NCBI GenBank assembly: GCA_902702965.1 | Contig: CACRXP010000698.1 | Location: forward strand, 269,981-333,980 | Reading direction: 5' to 3' | From: Spirometra erinaceieuropaei | Taxonomy: Eukaryota > Platyhelminthes > Cestoda > Diphyllobothriidea > Diphyllobothriidae | Length of the DNA: 64,000 bases | Shown here: piece by piece, positions 1-12,690 of the stretch | Layout of the letters: every line of letters begins with the position of its first letter | Position numbering within the stretch: the first letter of the stretch is position 1 | Notes under the pieces: generated by a model | Told to the model about the DNA's origin: nothing | The model's input: only the letters and a program-made list of their open reading frames with translations | Databases searched by the model: none | Translations under genes and position numbers: made by a program

Positions 1-1380
1 AAGAAGACAGGCGACAGTTACCGCTCGTAGATGTGCATATTTAAATGAATGCGCAAACTCTTCATTCACTTGCAAGCTTATTGCAACGAAAATATGCATT
101 AACAGCTATTCATCAGATAATTAGGCTTTGAATTGGTTTCTTTAAAGTTGTAAATTACAATACGCGCTTGCCTATGGCAAAGTGGAGTTTTTAAAACTCG
201 AAGTTGAGATATTTTTATTTTGTGGCTATGCATGGAATATTCTCATTGCACAGTCTATACCAAATAACCTAGTGATATGTATTATTGTTGAATTACTCTA
301 CCCGAAAGAATCGTCCAATAGGCTTATGAATAAGAGGGGAAAAGACCATAGTACAATAACATTTGACTCAAATAAATAGTTTTGTTCAGGAATATGTATT
401 CCCATGACACTTGCATTCATTGCTCTATCATGATTGCGCAAAAATTGGTCTTTCACTATGATTGGTGAGTGGAACTCATAAACCACTTAAACGGCCGCAA
501 GGTGGCTGCGTTCAAACGATCGTTTCCAATAAGATTTTTTAGGTCCACCACTTCATTCACATACCTGAGCTCCGACAATAAATTTTAGGGTTTTGAAGTA
601 CCATCCTACTCACTAAATTGTGGACTCTAATCATATCAGCTAAAATTAAAAATATCCAATTTTGTGGCAGTGGCGTGCACAGACTTCTTCCAGCCTCGGA
701 TCTCCGTATCTTCAACGCATGGGAGCGGTGGCAATGCGAATATACTCAGTAATGGTTGGATGTTTGTCGCCGATGAGGGATGTCTATTTCTAGCCTATTC
801 ATCATCATCAGCCAGTTGTAAAGCAAATTCAGGTGTTTTGACAGCACCCTCAACGCCGCAAATCCCATACTACCGGTTTTTGCCAAAGTGTTGCAATCCG
901 GCAGGCCCAATCAGATGATGGTGATGTGCACCGATCCATCCTATTTTCAGAAGAAAAATGAGGATTTTGTTTTGCCTCGAAATAGGGGCATAGGTTTCCG
1001 TTGGCAATTCCACGGTGACTGTGATCAGTGATAGAAAAAATGTCACCAACAAATACAGAGACTCTGAGACTACCATTTCCTGACTATTTGCATCGATAGG
1101 CTAATGATATCCAACCAAAGATACTGGCGGATACGACATTCCAACGTGAGTCTGTGTGGCTTTGAGCAACTTGCTGACTTCAGCTGTACGACTTAATCTT
1201 AAATAGATACAAAAGAGAAAGATTTGGATGCATGAGAGTGATGTGCATTGCTTTGTCTTGATTGCGGGATGGAAATGGTCGTTGGACGTTGACTTTCGAC
1301 TGAAGTTGTACAGTGCACGCAGGCTACAAATGGCGACGATAGTCATTAATCAAGGAATGTGAAACTAAAATATTGACCCA
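1..1380. other. AT-rich non-coding stretch, no gene recognised
   Basis: Several short open frames occur on both strands, for example 664-918 on plus and 870-1076 on minus. None shows a domain, a splice context or a family match that I recognise. If the kinase gene at 9935-24196 continues leftward, this is probably intron of that gene, but no exon was seen here. Confidence 0.5.
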
Positions 1381-1389
1381 GTAGTGTTG

Positions 1390-1520
1390 AGTTCCGACTT
1401 TATTGCCGCTATCAGCCAGTGTTCATTCGCTATGGGTACCAGCGCGCACGCGCCTTGAACCCGAGTAGATATGTAACCGTGCAACGCTATAACCATTGCA
1501 CTACGGTCACATCCCCTAGA
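1390..1520 (-). mobile_element. tRNA-derived SINE (Pol III A and B boxes)
   Basis: Read on the minus strand, TAGTGCAATGG (1504-1494) fits the A-box consensus TRGYNNARNGG, and GGGTTCAAGGC (1462-1452) is a partial match to the B box. The two box starts are about 43 nt apart, as in a tRNA gene. The B box has two mismatches and no clean cloverleaf is visible, so this is more likely the tRNA-related head of a SINE than a working tRNA. The body would run toward lower coordinates, past AATAAAGTCGG near 1400. Family name unknown to me. Confidence 0.55.
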
Positions 1521-4015
1521 AATGCGAATATGCAGGCATAGCTATTGGCGCACATTGTGGGATAGAAAAAGGCAGCCCATTTTGACTTCTAGCAGACGAT
1601 TTACATTCATCAAGTTGACCCAAACTAATAGTTTGCAGGTTCCAAGTTGGTGGATGGTTTTCAGGCAAGATAAATCTAGCAACCAGCTCTATTCCCTCTC
1701 CGAAGACTACAGTGTTCTCATGTAGGATTGGCTATTTGCCGGTCGGCTCGTAAGGTAGAGCAGATATGTTCAAAAGGGTCATTTGACCCTGGAATCGCTC
1801 TCTGCACATGCATTAGCGTATATCCATCCCTCATTTTAACCTCCCTGCGTACTGTCCTGATCGTTTGACCATCGTAATGACGAGGTGCATCATTGTTGCG
1901 ATGAGAATGTTCTTACAGAGGGACATTTGTTTGCCAGCATCCATCTAAATCGCGATCCCCACACATGCTCTTTCAGTTGCAAGGCAAGTTAACGATTGAT
2001 GCAGATGTAATGGGTGCAGGGCTTTGCAAAACTAGACAACGTATCAACAAGTCTCTTGTATGACCTCATACCTAGCTGCAAGCAAATCGGGTTTCAGCGA
2101 TAAAATTTTATGTCTCACATAAATGTAAGTGTCGCGAAAACAACGTTAGGAAAAAATATCGCAAGTTGTTCCTTGACACTGTGTAAGACTGAGTTGTCCC
2201 AAACATTGCGATCGTGGAGCGTTTGATTAAACGCCAGATCCGAGGTAGACTGATGTCAGACTACTCTCCATCCCATCTAGCAGAGCCCGATCATGAAATG
2301 ATTTGGTGCAGTGCTTAGCTGTTATCTGACGCGTGATACAAGCGGACTCCGTTTCAAGCTAACAGTAAGACCAGAATGAGAATGAGGCCTCTTCTCCTGA
2401 ATTTTTTCACAAAAGGACCGACTTAGCTTATCGGCCCTGCTCGTCCTTTCCCCTCTCACACAATAACGCTCCATTCAAACTCCTCGACTGACTGTTGATG
2501 ATTTCGGACGTTGTTGTTAACACGACATCAGTCCACGCCCATACACGACAGAAATTAAGGACTGGGCCAATGTGACCCATTTTAGTTTATCATAGAAGGG
2601 ACACAAACAGTTTTTTGGCATATTTTTCGAGAAATCACTTGGCACTGTTTCCTATACCACACACTTATTCTTTTCAACAGTAAGTTTTTGCTGTTGTCAG
2701 AAAGATACATCTGAGCGTTTAGGTGGTCTGGATGGGTGGTATTCTTGCTGAGCAGAAATCTGGTATTTTTGAAGGCACTATCTTTTAGTTAGTTCATCCA
2801 GAATGCACAGACCATAGTCATCGAACGTCTACAAAGCTGGTTTATCCGTGGGTCAGTTGGCATCGCTAGCACCGGTCCCTGGTACTGACCCATAACCTTG
2901 AAGGTGATCGAAATCCCGTGACTGCAAACACCCACTTAGTCACATGTAGGATAAATGACATCGAAGAATGCTTGGTTGGCACATGCACATTCTGCCGTCG
3001 CCCGTTTACGAAGCGTGCGTTTCCTTTCACGATCACTTCACACTACCCTACACTTCGAGCTCGACAACCAAGATGTATGTTTTATTTAAATATCATATAG
3101 GTTAGTGATGTAGCTTTATTATTGAAAAACGTTTTATCCAAGGGACCTCTGGTACCGTCCACGTTATTTTTCATGCAGTCCATGGGTAAACCTGAAAATA
3201 CTCTTAATAATGTGTGCAAAATTGTTCCAATTTGGACGGTTTATTATAGACATAAAGTAGGATCCAAGGAAAAACCCGTAAAAAGCAATTGAAAGAAATT
3301 TCCATAAAAGCGCGTAAAATGAACTATGGCGAGCGGATAGGCAAGGGCGTGCAGGCTCTGTTGAATTAAGTCGAGAAAGCAGTAAACATTTTTTGCATTG
3401 AAACATCTCCCTAGACGGGTGTTTATGATTTCACAGAACGACGTAACTTGTGTGGGCTTTCTTGCCAGAAGCTACGCTCTAGTTAACAGGATCAGAAGAA
3501 AACGAAAAAACGCACTTACACTACAACCATTTTTTCCAGTATTCAAAACGTGATTTGCATACGTTCACGCAGTGTATAAGGTCATGAATCTTATGCGCAG
3601 ATCACCAAATAGCACATATCTATCTAGAAGGTTTTTTCAAATCTACATTATCGATTCACAAGTTGTTCACCACTGATTTATCTGTAACAATAACATATTC
3701 TATTTAATTACAGAAACATGTCTATTTTTTCACAGGCAAAATCTGAAAACCTTAGCAAATACTAAAGTAGGTTTCCCTTCATATTTGGATAGCTCAGATT
3801 TTCGCGCCCAAAGCCTCTTTCTTTATAGAAAAAAGTCTCAATTAATAATGTTGAGACAATCTGTACAATAATGAAACAGTGAAGAAAATCATTTGGTCTC
3901 CAATATTATGGGTAATAATACATAATGCTCATGCAATTAGAAAGTGGGACCTAATGGATGAAGATTTACAAATTCCAGATGTACCAACAAGCAAAAAGAC
4001 AAGTCGAGCGCCGGG
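1521..4015. other. non-coding stretch, no gene recognised
   Basis: Only short open frames without recognisable domains are present (for example 2918-3100 plus and 3164-3406 minus). Base composition is AT-rich and there is no long repeat that I could pair with another part of the window. Confidence 0.45.
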
Positions 4016-4018
4016 ATC

Positions 4019-4168
4019 AGCATTTATTTGTCTGAGCTTCCGAACTCATCCACCGTCCGACATAAAATAGCAACAAAACGGGCGACGGTTGAAGGCTATA
4101 TATATTAGTCAAGGATCCGTGACTCTGATGTATAGATGGTTGCGCAGGGCACTGTACACCGGTGTTCG
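4019..4168 (-). repeat. inverted copy of Penelope-like 3' end
   Basis: Read on the minus strand this matches, in reversed orientation, the 3' end of the Penelope-like remnant at 5165-5331. Shared landmarks are a segment reading ALRNHLYIRVTDP (compare ALRSHLHITVPD), then CAACCGTC, and a terminal GATGAGTTCGGAAGCTCAGA (compare GATGAGCTCGGAAGTTCGGA). By eye roughly 70 percent of bases agree, with indels. Penelope-like elements are known for terminal repeats in direct or inverted arrangement, so this could be one terminus of the same element or an independent truncated copy. Confidence 0.6.
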
Positions 4169-4489
4169 TCGGCGGTAAATACTCTAATACATTCTCGGTT
4201 TGTCTTAAAATTGAATGTCTCATGAGGCTATTCGAATTTTGACGAAAAAACGTGCTTTGCGTTTGAGAGAGAAACACGTAACCAAATCTGAGGGACTCCA
4301 ACGAGATCCCGATTTTCGGGTTAATGGAAGAACTGGTCCTACAGGAGTTAGAAAAGACTGCCTACATCCAACAGGAGTTGATATCTTGAACTCATTACGT
4401 TGATGACACTTTTTTTATCATCCGAAAACACACGCCGTGACAGTTCCAAAGTCTGCTAAGCTCAATCTTCCCAGTTATATAATTTGCAA

Positions 4490-5331
4490 AAAAATTAAAA
4501 AGCTAAGCGGCTGTCCTTCCTAGATGTGCTTGGTAGGCGAAATCTCAATGGTGAAATAGAGGCCAAGTTTTACAGGAAGGAAACAAATATAACGCGGCTT
4601 CATATATGTCATAGCAACAGTTCAGTTTGTTGTACAAAACTTGGTTTAAAAACAGACCTCAAACATATCCAGCAGAAGGAACACGTGAAGCCTAACGTCT
4701 TCGAGTTAATTTGTACAGAATGGCTGTCTGACGGCGTTTACAACCCGATGTCCACGTGTTCATCTACAGATGGTCTTGCCGGGAACATAATCAATGGTAT
4801 GGCACGACTCTACATACATTGAAGACTTCCAGAGGCGATCGAGCGCATTGTCGCGGAACTGGGTGTTGAAATTGCACCCGGTCCTAATCTACCCTTAAAA
4901 TCAAAGACCTATTAAATCCCAACGAGCAGTCAGGCTCAATAAATTGTAATCAGTGCCTAAAGGGGTCAGGCCGAACGCATGTTCGAATCGCGCATACAAA
5001 AAATAAACTGATTTTACGATAAGTTGGGGAATTATTCCAAGTGGCTGCCAACGTCTTTGAGACGAGCCACTAGTTTAACTTCTCAGCCCCCAAGATAATC
5101 ATACCACCGGAAACTAGACGAACCGAGAATTTATTGAGGCCCGAACCACCGTGTGGAACCCAGTCAATTGGTGTGTCGATCTGGTACTGGTACATAGAGC
5201 CCTTCGCAGCCACTTGCATATCACAGTCCCTGACCGTTGATTAACAAAATGCCCCCTACAACCGTCACCTGTTTCGTTGTTGCTTTTATACCGGGCAATG
5301 GATGAGCTCGGAAGTTCGGACGAATAAAAGC
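4490..5331 (+). pseudogene. Penelope-like retroelement remnant (RT end and GIY-YIG region)
   Basis: The frame at 4505-4820 reads RLSFLDVL, then GEIEAKFYRKETN, then HICHSNSS. This matches the conserved stretch after the RT palm of Penelope-like elements (LSFLDVL....G...T.VYRKPT). About 100 nt further on, a degraded frame resembles the linker to the GIY-YIG endonuclease (KIKDLLNPNEQSGSI). Near 5115-5190 another frame reads NREFIEARTTVWNPVN..VDL, the typical C-terminal REF-EAW....N.H-DL block. Frameshifts and stops separate the pieces and the RT catalytic core is missing. The element is therefore a 5'-truncated dead copy. A CR1-type origin is excluded by the linker and C-terminal signature. Confidence 0.65.
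5165..5331 (+). repeat. 3' terminal segment of Penelope-like element, partner of inverted copy
   Basis: This is the last coding block plus 3' tail of the Penelope-like remnant. It pairs as an inverted repeat with 4019-4168, with about 1 kb of element between the two arms. Confidence 0.6.
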
Positions 5332-5339
5332 AGGTTGTG

Positions 5340-8300
5340 TTACTCGATTGGCCCTCTGCCCTAGTTAAAACAATACCCCACAAAAGCGGATTGTTGTGTA
5401 AAAACGCCCTGTACAAAGCAACACGAAAATCACACTTAATGTTTTGTGAATGGCCCATTAAAGTGAAAAGATATGTATGGTTTATAAACACTCTCGTCAG
5501 TTTCCCTTATCGTCTTTGAAAGGAAATGTGTCAATGTTTTGTTAGATATGCGAAAATCACATGTGCGCACCGTCTGCTAGTAGATGACGACAAATTCAGA
5601 GATGGTCACGCTTGTTTCCTTGTGATTATAAACGAGAATTTTCGAAATACCGCTCTGAATTTACTTTGAAAATATGCAAACCTTGTTTAAATCAAATTAC
5701 AGGAATTTTTGTTCCGGATTTTAATTCCGTATGGGAATGGGCTTTTCAACCTTACGTTATTTCACAAAATTAATCCAAGAAGATCAACGGATTTTTCGAA
5801 ATCACGCAAACTTACAAATGTTTAATTTAATTTCGTTGTCAGTAACTAACCTTTTTTTCAGTCACTTATTGCTGAGGTGACTACAAAGTATTGCTTTTCT
5901 TTTTATCCAAAAATAGTTGGATTTTTATGATACCATCGCCAAAATTCGGATACGAAAACCACAGTAAAATGGAGAGACAAACAGTTCTTGGATAGAAAAG
6001 AGGAGATATTTAACGACATTTTCTATAAAACAACAATTATTTTTGGGCGTTAGCAGTGGGTCTGGGCGTCAACCTTGTTTTACAGGTGCCTAGAACCTAG
6101 GCCATTTTTTATCTCCCATAAGAAGACACACACCCATGTTTTAGAAAATGCTCATCAACATGTCTCATATTTATCGTTCGCGTTATGGTACTAAGCAGTG
6201 CGCGGAGAGTAAAAATCCCCTGTCATAACAAATAATTTACAGCATTACCATCTAAGATATGCGCCAACATTCATGTAACTTTAACGAACGTAATGTGAAG
6301 AATATGCCATACAGTTTAATGCGATTGAGTTAGACAAAGGAGATGTGCGATTTACAGGCTGCCACAGCAAAATACAACTACCCTTATTTTTCTAACTAGT
6401 GAATGCATAAATGCCAGTCAACTAATATCTTGTGTGGAATCATATTAAAATGTTTGGTTGCAGGTTTCATGGACATCTGCACATACAGTGTTCGTGGATT
6501 TCTAAATATAGGCATCAACGTAATGCTACACATGACTAAACTATGGTGGGACCGTAGCGTATGATTTCCAGTTATCTTAAGATAAGAATTGTAAATTTAC
6601 CTGCATATTTGGCGGCTAGCCCGGTATGCATCGAGATGAATGACAGTACAGTCAAGTACAACAAAACAAAGCAACGGAAGTGCCAGAAATAACGAAGGAA
6701 TTCGTTAAGGCATTAAAGGTGTTAAGCGAAAGGACACTACCAACGAAGACAAGGAGAACAGGAGTGACCATCTCTGGCTTGGTAACCGACATCAGCCAGC
6801 CATAATCGACAGTAAGTTCGAAAACATCGAGGTGCGGGCGTGCATTTTGCTAGTTAGGAGCACAATGCTCTGGACATTGCCTATAGACTTGTCATCCTGG
6901 TCGGCTGCGATTGCGAATTTCCAAAAACATTAATAACAACATTACATTCACAGCCAGTAGAACGCTAGTTCGAGCGGCAGGGATTGTAAACATGGGTTTG
7001 ATTACGGCTTACTGATGACGGCTAGTAGGCCGGAAGCGGTTATTCTAATCTCCCTTGCCTTTGTCGTTAATGCCCTTTTGCTCAAACTACTAGTTAAAGC
7101 ACGGCTGCATGTGGCGCTCTAGATTGGGCCCCTAGGCTCGTCTGCGTTATTCAAGTGCCTATTCATTCAAATCAATGCTCTTCGCTTCATTAAATTACCT
7201 CACTCTGATCTTCCCAGACGACGCCGCTCACCAAGCGTTCCATGGCATTGTGTTCGCAGGATGATGACGTCCGCGAGAACTAGTTTAAAGTGCAATTACG
7301 TATTTACATGGTATTTGTCGCAAGTTCTCCTCCCTCAGTCAGCTGGGCTTGGTGTCAGGGCGACCTGTGGCGGGCCCGGGCACGGTTGTTTCAAAACTGA
7401 ACACTCCGACTACACGTACCATACACAGCCTAGTCTCTGCACGGGGGACGAGATTTTCACAGAAAATTAAGTCTCGGATCCCACGTGCATATGAGTGTCA
7501 TAAACGTCACATTCAGAGGGAGCCATCGCAACCAGACTCTCAGTCCATGAACAACTCACCCCACACAACTCGCATACATACAGTATCGACCGCGAGGGCC
7601 AAGATATCCTGCCAGTTGGCAGCTTTTTATGCCACGGTGTTTTGAGCGCCTCGATAATCTCAAGGGGCGCCAGATTTATTATAGTGAGGAAAACGCTGAA
7701 GTGTAATGTGGATGCGTTTCCCAGAGTCACAACCATTCACTTTCCCCTCATTCATGCGCCATGCACAGGTTCAGTGTTTCTTATTTCGAATAGAGCATAT
7801 AGCGCCTCCCAATTAACGGTCAAATCTCATTTACTGGAACATCCTTAGTAGTGGACCGTGGGTAATAAAGGAGGGGCACAACTAGGAAATGTGGGTCATT
7901 AGGCAAAGTCGAAATTTGCTGCGGCGTCCATGTCCGCTGAACTGTGGACGACAAAATTTGCCCTGTGAGAAATAGAAAAACCCCATTTTCTTTCACTCCT
8001 AGTCTCTCAATCACGAACTTTAAAGTTTTCAAAACATTACATTAAAGGACTGTATAACACTTATTTATTCAAATGCAACTAGTTCTCCCTTGTTAGTTGT
8101 CCAATTAATGGTTTCCACTAGAAGATTTTGTCGAAATGAATCCATGTATTTTTTGTAAATTCGTCTTGGTTAGATGAGAAAGTTCTCCCATGTTAATAAA
8201 GATAAAATTAACAACAGCGTATTCGATCAACATGATACAATTAAATATTTAGAAAGATCTGGTAGAATGATTGACATATGAATATCTGGTATCTGTCTGT

Positions 8301-9930
8301 GATAACCACACGATACCCCAGACTAGACGTGCCGACGACTTTTGGTTTAACGTACACTGACTCTATAGATTCCATTTATTTTGGCAACTGAATAAATGTT
8401 GTAACACGGAAGTAAGTGTTTACCTAATTTTAGTTTCACGTCATCTTCCTAGAATCTTTTTCATTTTTTAGGTGAACTATTAAGCCCTAAGTTCGGTAAT
8501 CATAAATACGGCTGTTTTATGCTTTGTTACTTTTTTGAGGCTGCTGGTTGCGCTCAACGATCTCCAGGCGTTTTTTACTTAAAAAATATTCACATGCCTA
8601 TATTAATAATACAGATGCGACCAAATAACCGACATAATAATATATAATAGATGCTCCCTGAGTTTTCGGATTGAGTTGCACTTTGGCTAGTAGAGAGTAC
8701 TCATCTTTTTGTGAAGTCCTTGCTGATATATCTGTAAATTAAAATCATACTGAAGGTTCCAGGCAGCCCAGAGAGGTGGATGCATGGACTTGTATGCGAA
8801 CGTTGCATTTAGACAATCAGAAGTGAACGGGCAACTGACGATATGGAAGCAATTACAAATTGATTGTAGGGGGGTATCCTCTGCCAAATTTCGTTTTTGC
8901 ATCACTTAATTATTGGAGTGTTTCGTCAATTCCTTTTATTTAAAAAGGACATTAATTCAGAGGCTATGTCGAGCGCTCGAGATTTTGTATCTGTCAAATT
9001 TAAAAAAGCCGGAAACAAATCAAAATGAACATATTAAAGTCCATGTGTAGGAAATCTATACTTATCCCCACAGAATGGCATTTCAAGGCAAACTCATCAA
9101 GTTTGACTTATATACTCCAGGTTCATTTTGTGCTTTGAGGTTTTTTTTGCATAGCACTTGCTGTTTTAAGGTCTTCTCAGCAATTTCTTAGGAAAAGCAC
9201 TTTACTGTTTGAACCTTCTGACATTTTAAAGATGCTAGAACAGAGTTCGACCAAGTGCGTCTCTTTCTATCAAATACAAATAACGAAATACACTGACCTT
9301 TAAATACAAATGCATTTTTCACTATTCGCACAGTTGGAGCAAGAAGATTGTTATAGAATCCCTGAGCCATTCTTCGTAAAAGTATATTTATTGCTGAAAA
9401 TCTGAACGAATATGTTGATTATCAGATTCGCAAATTTACAAAAGGCATTTAACTAGTCTTCTGTTACGGCAGAAGCATTTGCAGATTATTAGTTCCCGTA
9501 CATGGACACCTAATAAACAGATAATCACATGCTTGATAAGACATATAAAAACAAAGGAAGATGCAGTGATATGGATGTTCTTTTAGACGGCTCTCTGATG
9601 TTCAGTTTCTCCTGCAAGCAGTATGGATAGTGTGAGATTTAGCAACGAAGAGAAGACGACAGCATAAATCTATAGCCCTTGGATATTCCCCATTTCCATT
9701 GTCGGGTAAATGGTAGGTATAGATGCACCATCGACTCATTTGATCATCTCCCACCAATAAATTTCATTCTTAAAACATCATCCTTCGAAATATAGTTTGG
9801 CATATGTACTCATATGTTCTGTAGTTTAATACTGTTTGACGCAATTTGAAGTACATTTTAACCCTGGACTTTACCCGTCCCATGCAAATATTCACTGTGC
9901 ATGCTCAAATAATTTTTTATATAATTTGAC
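5340..9930. other. AT-rich stretch, no gene recognised
   Basis: I looked on the minus strand for the next kinase exons (HRD, DFG, APE motifs) and did not find them. The open frames at 7261-7848 on both strands have somewhat higher GC but no recognisable domain. If the kinase transcript continues, this is intron sequence. Confidence 0.4.
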
Positions 9931-9934
9931 TTAC

Positions 9935-10081
9935 CAGGTGTTCGACAGCTGCCACTAGCTGTGCAAAGATAATTTTGCCTTCTGTCTCGCTAAAAGGGCC
10001 TCTTTTCTGAAGTCTTGTCTCTAAATCGCCTCCAGCAGCGTATTCCATAACCATATTTAACCTCGAAACCGATTCCATTAC
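9935..10081 (-). CDS. NIM1K: NIM1-like kinase, coding exon 3 (hinge and alpha-D/E)
   Basis: On the minus strand this 147-bp segment is bounded by an acceptor (TTTTTCGATAG before GTAATGG) and a donor (CACCTG then GTAAGT). It encodes 49 codons in phase 0 at both ends. It begins VMESVSRLN, continues through the hinge MVMEYAAGGDLE, and ends IIFAQLVAAVEHL, which is the stretch just before the HRD catalytic loop in NIM1-family kinases. It joins in frame to the exon at 10700-10821 to give LYE-VMES, as expected for NIM1 (LYEVVET-like). It is too short for the ORF criteria and lacks a start codon. The following exon, which should carry the catalytic loop, was not found in the window. Confidence 0.9.
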
Positions 10082-10699
10082 CTATCGAAAAATATGGCAG
10101 TTGATGTAAAAGCACAGACCTAGTTGTTGGTTTAACTTATAGCTAACGGGTATCAGATCACATTAAAAATTTGCACATATCAAATCAAATAGTCGGTCAA
10201 CTCATAATAACCTACAAGAAAAGTTGTTGATGCAACGCCTGTTAAATAAGCAAGACAAAAAACGTAGGAAACCCAAAATTTCTAAATTACAGCATGGTAT
10301 GTGGTGTCTTACAAAACTCCGTTCAAAGTAAAGCAAACGCTTTAAAGGCTCATTCTGGAACCAGCAATTTAACGGTAGAGTTAAGGATTCTTGGCTCAGC
10401 TTCTGTACACAATGTTGCTAGAACACTTGCAGGATATTATTGGATCCATTAAATTCTCAAAACATTTGCGAAGACCTCTATTAAAATGTGCGAATGATAA
10501 AATTTATAATGCAATATTCAGATGCGTTTTAACACAGCATTGGAAAGATAATTTACGATTACATTCAGAACTTTTATAAGAAGACCACTTGAATCAGACA
10601 GCATTGTCCAGAAAATTGCTCAAAGGAGACAATAGACGTTGCTAAATAAAATACCGTTAACTTTGGGAGAGGCAAATCTACTGATGACTGGGAACTAAC
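10082..10699 (-). other. kinase intron 2
   Basis: This 618-bp intron starts with the donor GTTAGT at 10699 and ends with AG at 10083-10082. It is AT-rich and I see no gene or repeat in it. Confidence 0.8.
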
Positions 10700-10821
10700 C
10701 TCGTAGAGCCTGATTATATTTGGATGGTGAAGTTTGTCAAGAACCATCATTTCCCGAGAGATAAGGCGCCTCGTCGCTGCATCTACTTTGGTTTTGTCAA
10801 TAATTTTTATGGCAACATTTT
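10700..10821 (-). CDS. NIM1K: NIM1-like kinase, coding exon 2 (VAIK and alpha-C)
   Basis: The 122-bp exon follows acceptor TATTTTTAG and ends before donor GTTAGT. Its first two bases complete a glutamate codon with the last G of exon 1, giving TK-E-NVAIK. The 40 following codons read NVAIKIIDKTKVD, then SREMMVLDKLHHPNIIRLYE. This supplies the ATP-anchoring lysine of VAIK and the alpha-C glutamate of SRE. The wording IIDKTK....RLISRE...LDKLHHPNIIRLYE is closest to NIM1 among the AMPK-related kinases; MARK has a different alpha-C sequence and NHPNIVKL. All residues needed from this part of the kinase fold are intact. Confidence 0.92.
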
Positions 10822-12239
10822 CTAAAAATAACGACATAGTTTGATTCACATTGTGCAGTTTTCATTAAGAAAATTTAAATCAAAAAAACAAAGTGCCTCC
10901 AGTTCAGTTGACGTTAATCTGCAAGGTTCCCGAATAAAACGCCTGCTTAATTAATAAAAAATTAGCTTACCTCTGATTCTCCTAACTAAACTTTCCACAG
11001 CTACTTATTCGCTAGCGTAAGTTTCCAGTTTCAGGTTAGGGGTATTCGGCAAGACTAGTTAAACAGTCTAACATTAAGAGCGCTTTCGCCGATAACTACG
11101 GAATCTCTAATTTTAATCATGCGAGGAAGTTCGCTAATTATCAAATACATGCAGTTTGCAATTATCTATCGCTTGTTTCACCTCTTTGATTTACTAAGAT
11201 AATGCCTCGTCCTCGCCAAGCAGCCAAACAAATATAACGAAAATACTAGGACAGCGTAAGGCGTTAATGCGCGTATGCAATACTAAGGATCACCAAGTAG
11301 CTTCTTTCTTTCCATATAGCTAGGTAACGGTTTAGACTTTTTTATGAGTTTCTATAACAAAACAATATGCAATTCTTTATAATTGCCTTTTGTTACGACG
11401 AACGCGATGGATACTTAACACACTAGGTTAGGAAACTCCATGCTGTACTGCTTAAGTCTGGAGACTTTTGGAGGGTAACAACTTATGAAATCAGCCCCAT
11501 TGCAATTTATTCAGATACAAAAACCGAAATATTCATTCGCTCTTGAACTACGTGTCGCAGATTTATTTACATTTGCATGCAGACATTGCCTTCTATCTGT
11601 TCGAAAAGGAAGGTCACTAATATGTGCTGTTTTTGAATGTATCTACGCAACGAACAGTTGATTCATGTCCGCGACACTTTAATTTAAACAATTCCCCTTC
11701 TTTAGTAAATATTTTACTTGCATGTGAAATTTTAGTAAATAAACCATAGTATATTTTAAAGTTGGTCTTTATAGATATGAGTGGTTTTAAGTGGCATTTA
11801 ATTTCCAGAATATTAACTCGATTGGCAAAGATTTAAACTTTCATCAGACGGTAGTTCAGATGGTAGGAAGTTTTGCTTTGCTGGGTTTTGGTCTCTTTAC
11901 AGGATCAAACTTTATCAACGTTTCTTAAACGTTTACAGTTAAAAATAGCAAAGGTCATGCAAACTCGTCCATACTTTAAAGAAAAAGCTCTAATAGTCAT
12001 CCTATGTACTGTAGATTGCTTCAATAAGAAATCATTCCTTAGCAGGATGACTGCCTAAAAATGATAGACTTCATGGACAGGAGACCACAAGATATCCAGG
12101 CCAAAGTGTTGACTCAACGGTACAATTTTTGAGAAGCTCCAGACAAACGAGGTCATAGTAGATAATGATTTCGAGCGACAATTTGCTTTTCCTTACCATG
12201 ATCTCATAGTCGGCAGCATCAACACATAGAATCATCCCA

Positions 12240-12690
12240 AACCACTCCCAAAACTTCCACCTCTTGAAGTCCTGTCTCTAGTTCTACTCCACGTTCGACA
12301 AAACACTTGACTAGTAAATAAAGTTACGCCAATGTATTCATTAATTTCCACGGTCCGTCAATGCCAAACATCCAAATTCTGTACTCGATATGTGAATAAG
12401 GCATCCTTCACATCGAACGGGATCAGGTGTGAGCATTCGAAGAACACCCAAACGCCGTCCTTCTTAAAACATGCAGTTTGCGAGTGAGGGAGAGGAAAAC
12501 AAGTATTTGCCTCCCCTTGATGTCCATGTCAGCTGCGATGATTGCCGTGACCTAAAAACCAGGGTTTTGGAAAACGACGGATGCGACGTAAATACGGAGT
12601 TTCGCTGGCAACCACCCAATCAGTCACAAACGTGATGGATAAGGGTACTATATCAGTCTGCTGGGAGACATTGCAGTAGGTCGAAAGAAG
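12240..12690. repeat. dispersed repeat Y, copy 1
   Basis: This block matches 25950-26450 in the same orientation, with islands of good agreement separated by indels. Shared landmarks in order are CTTGAAGTCCTGTCT / CTTGACGTCCTGTCT, GTTCGACAAAACACTTGACTA / ATTCGACAAAATAACTGAC, ACGCCAATGTATTCA / ATGCCAATGTATTCA, AACGCCGTC, GACGTAAATACGGAGTTT, CAGTCA.AAACGTGAT and CTATATCAGT. No coding frame is conserved between the copies, so it is probably a non-autonomous or very old element. Confidence 0.7.

Noticed and set aside
4960..5000. tRNA B-box-like GTTCGAATCGCGC
   Set aside because: No A box at the right distance and it overlaps the Penelope-like remnant.
1..9934. HRD, DFG and APE exons of the NIM1-like kinase
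   Set aside because: I scanned the minus strand for these motifs and found no convincing match; they may lie further left.
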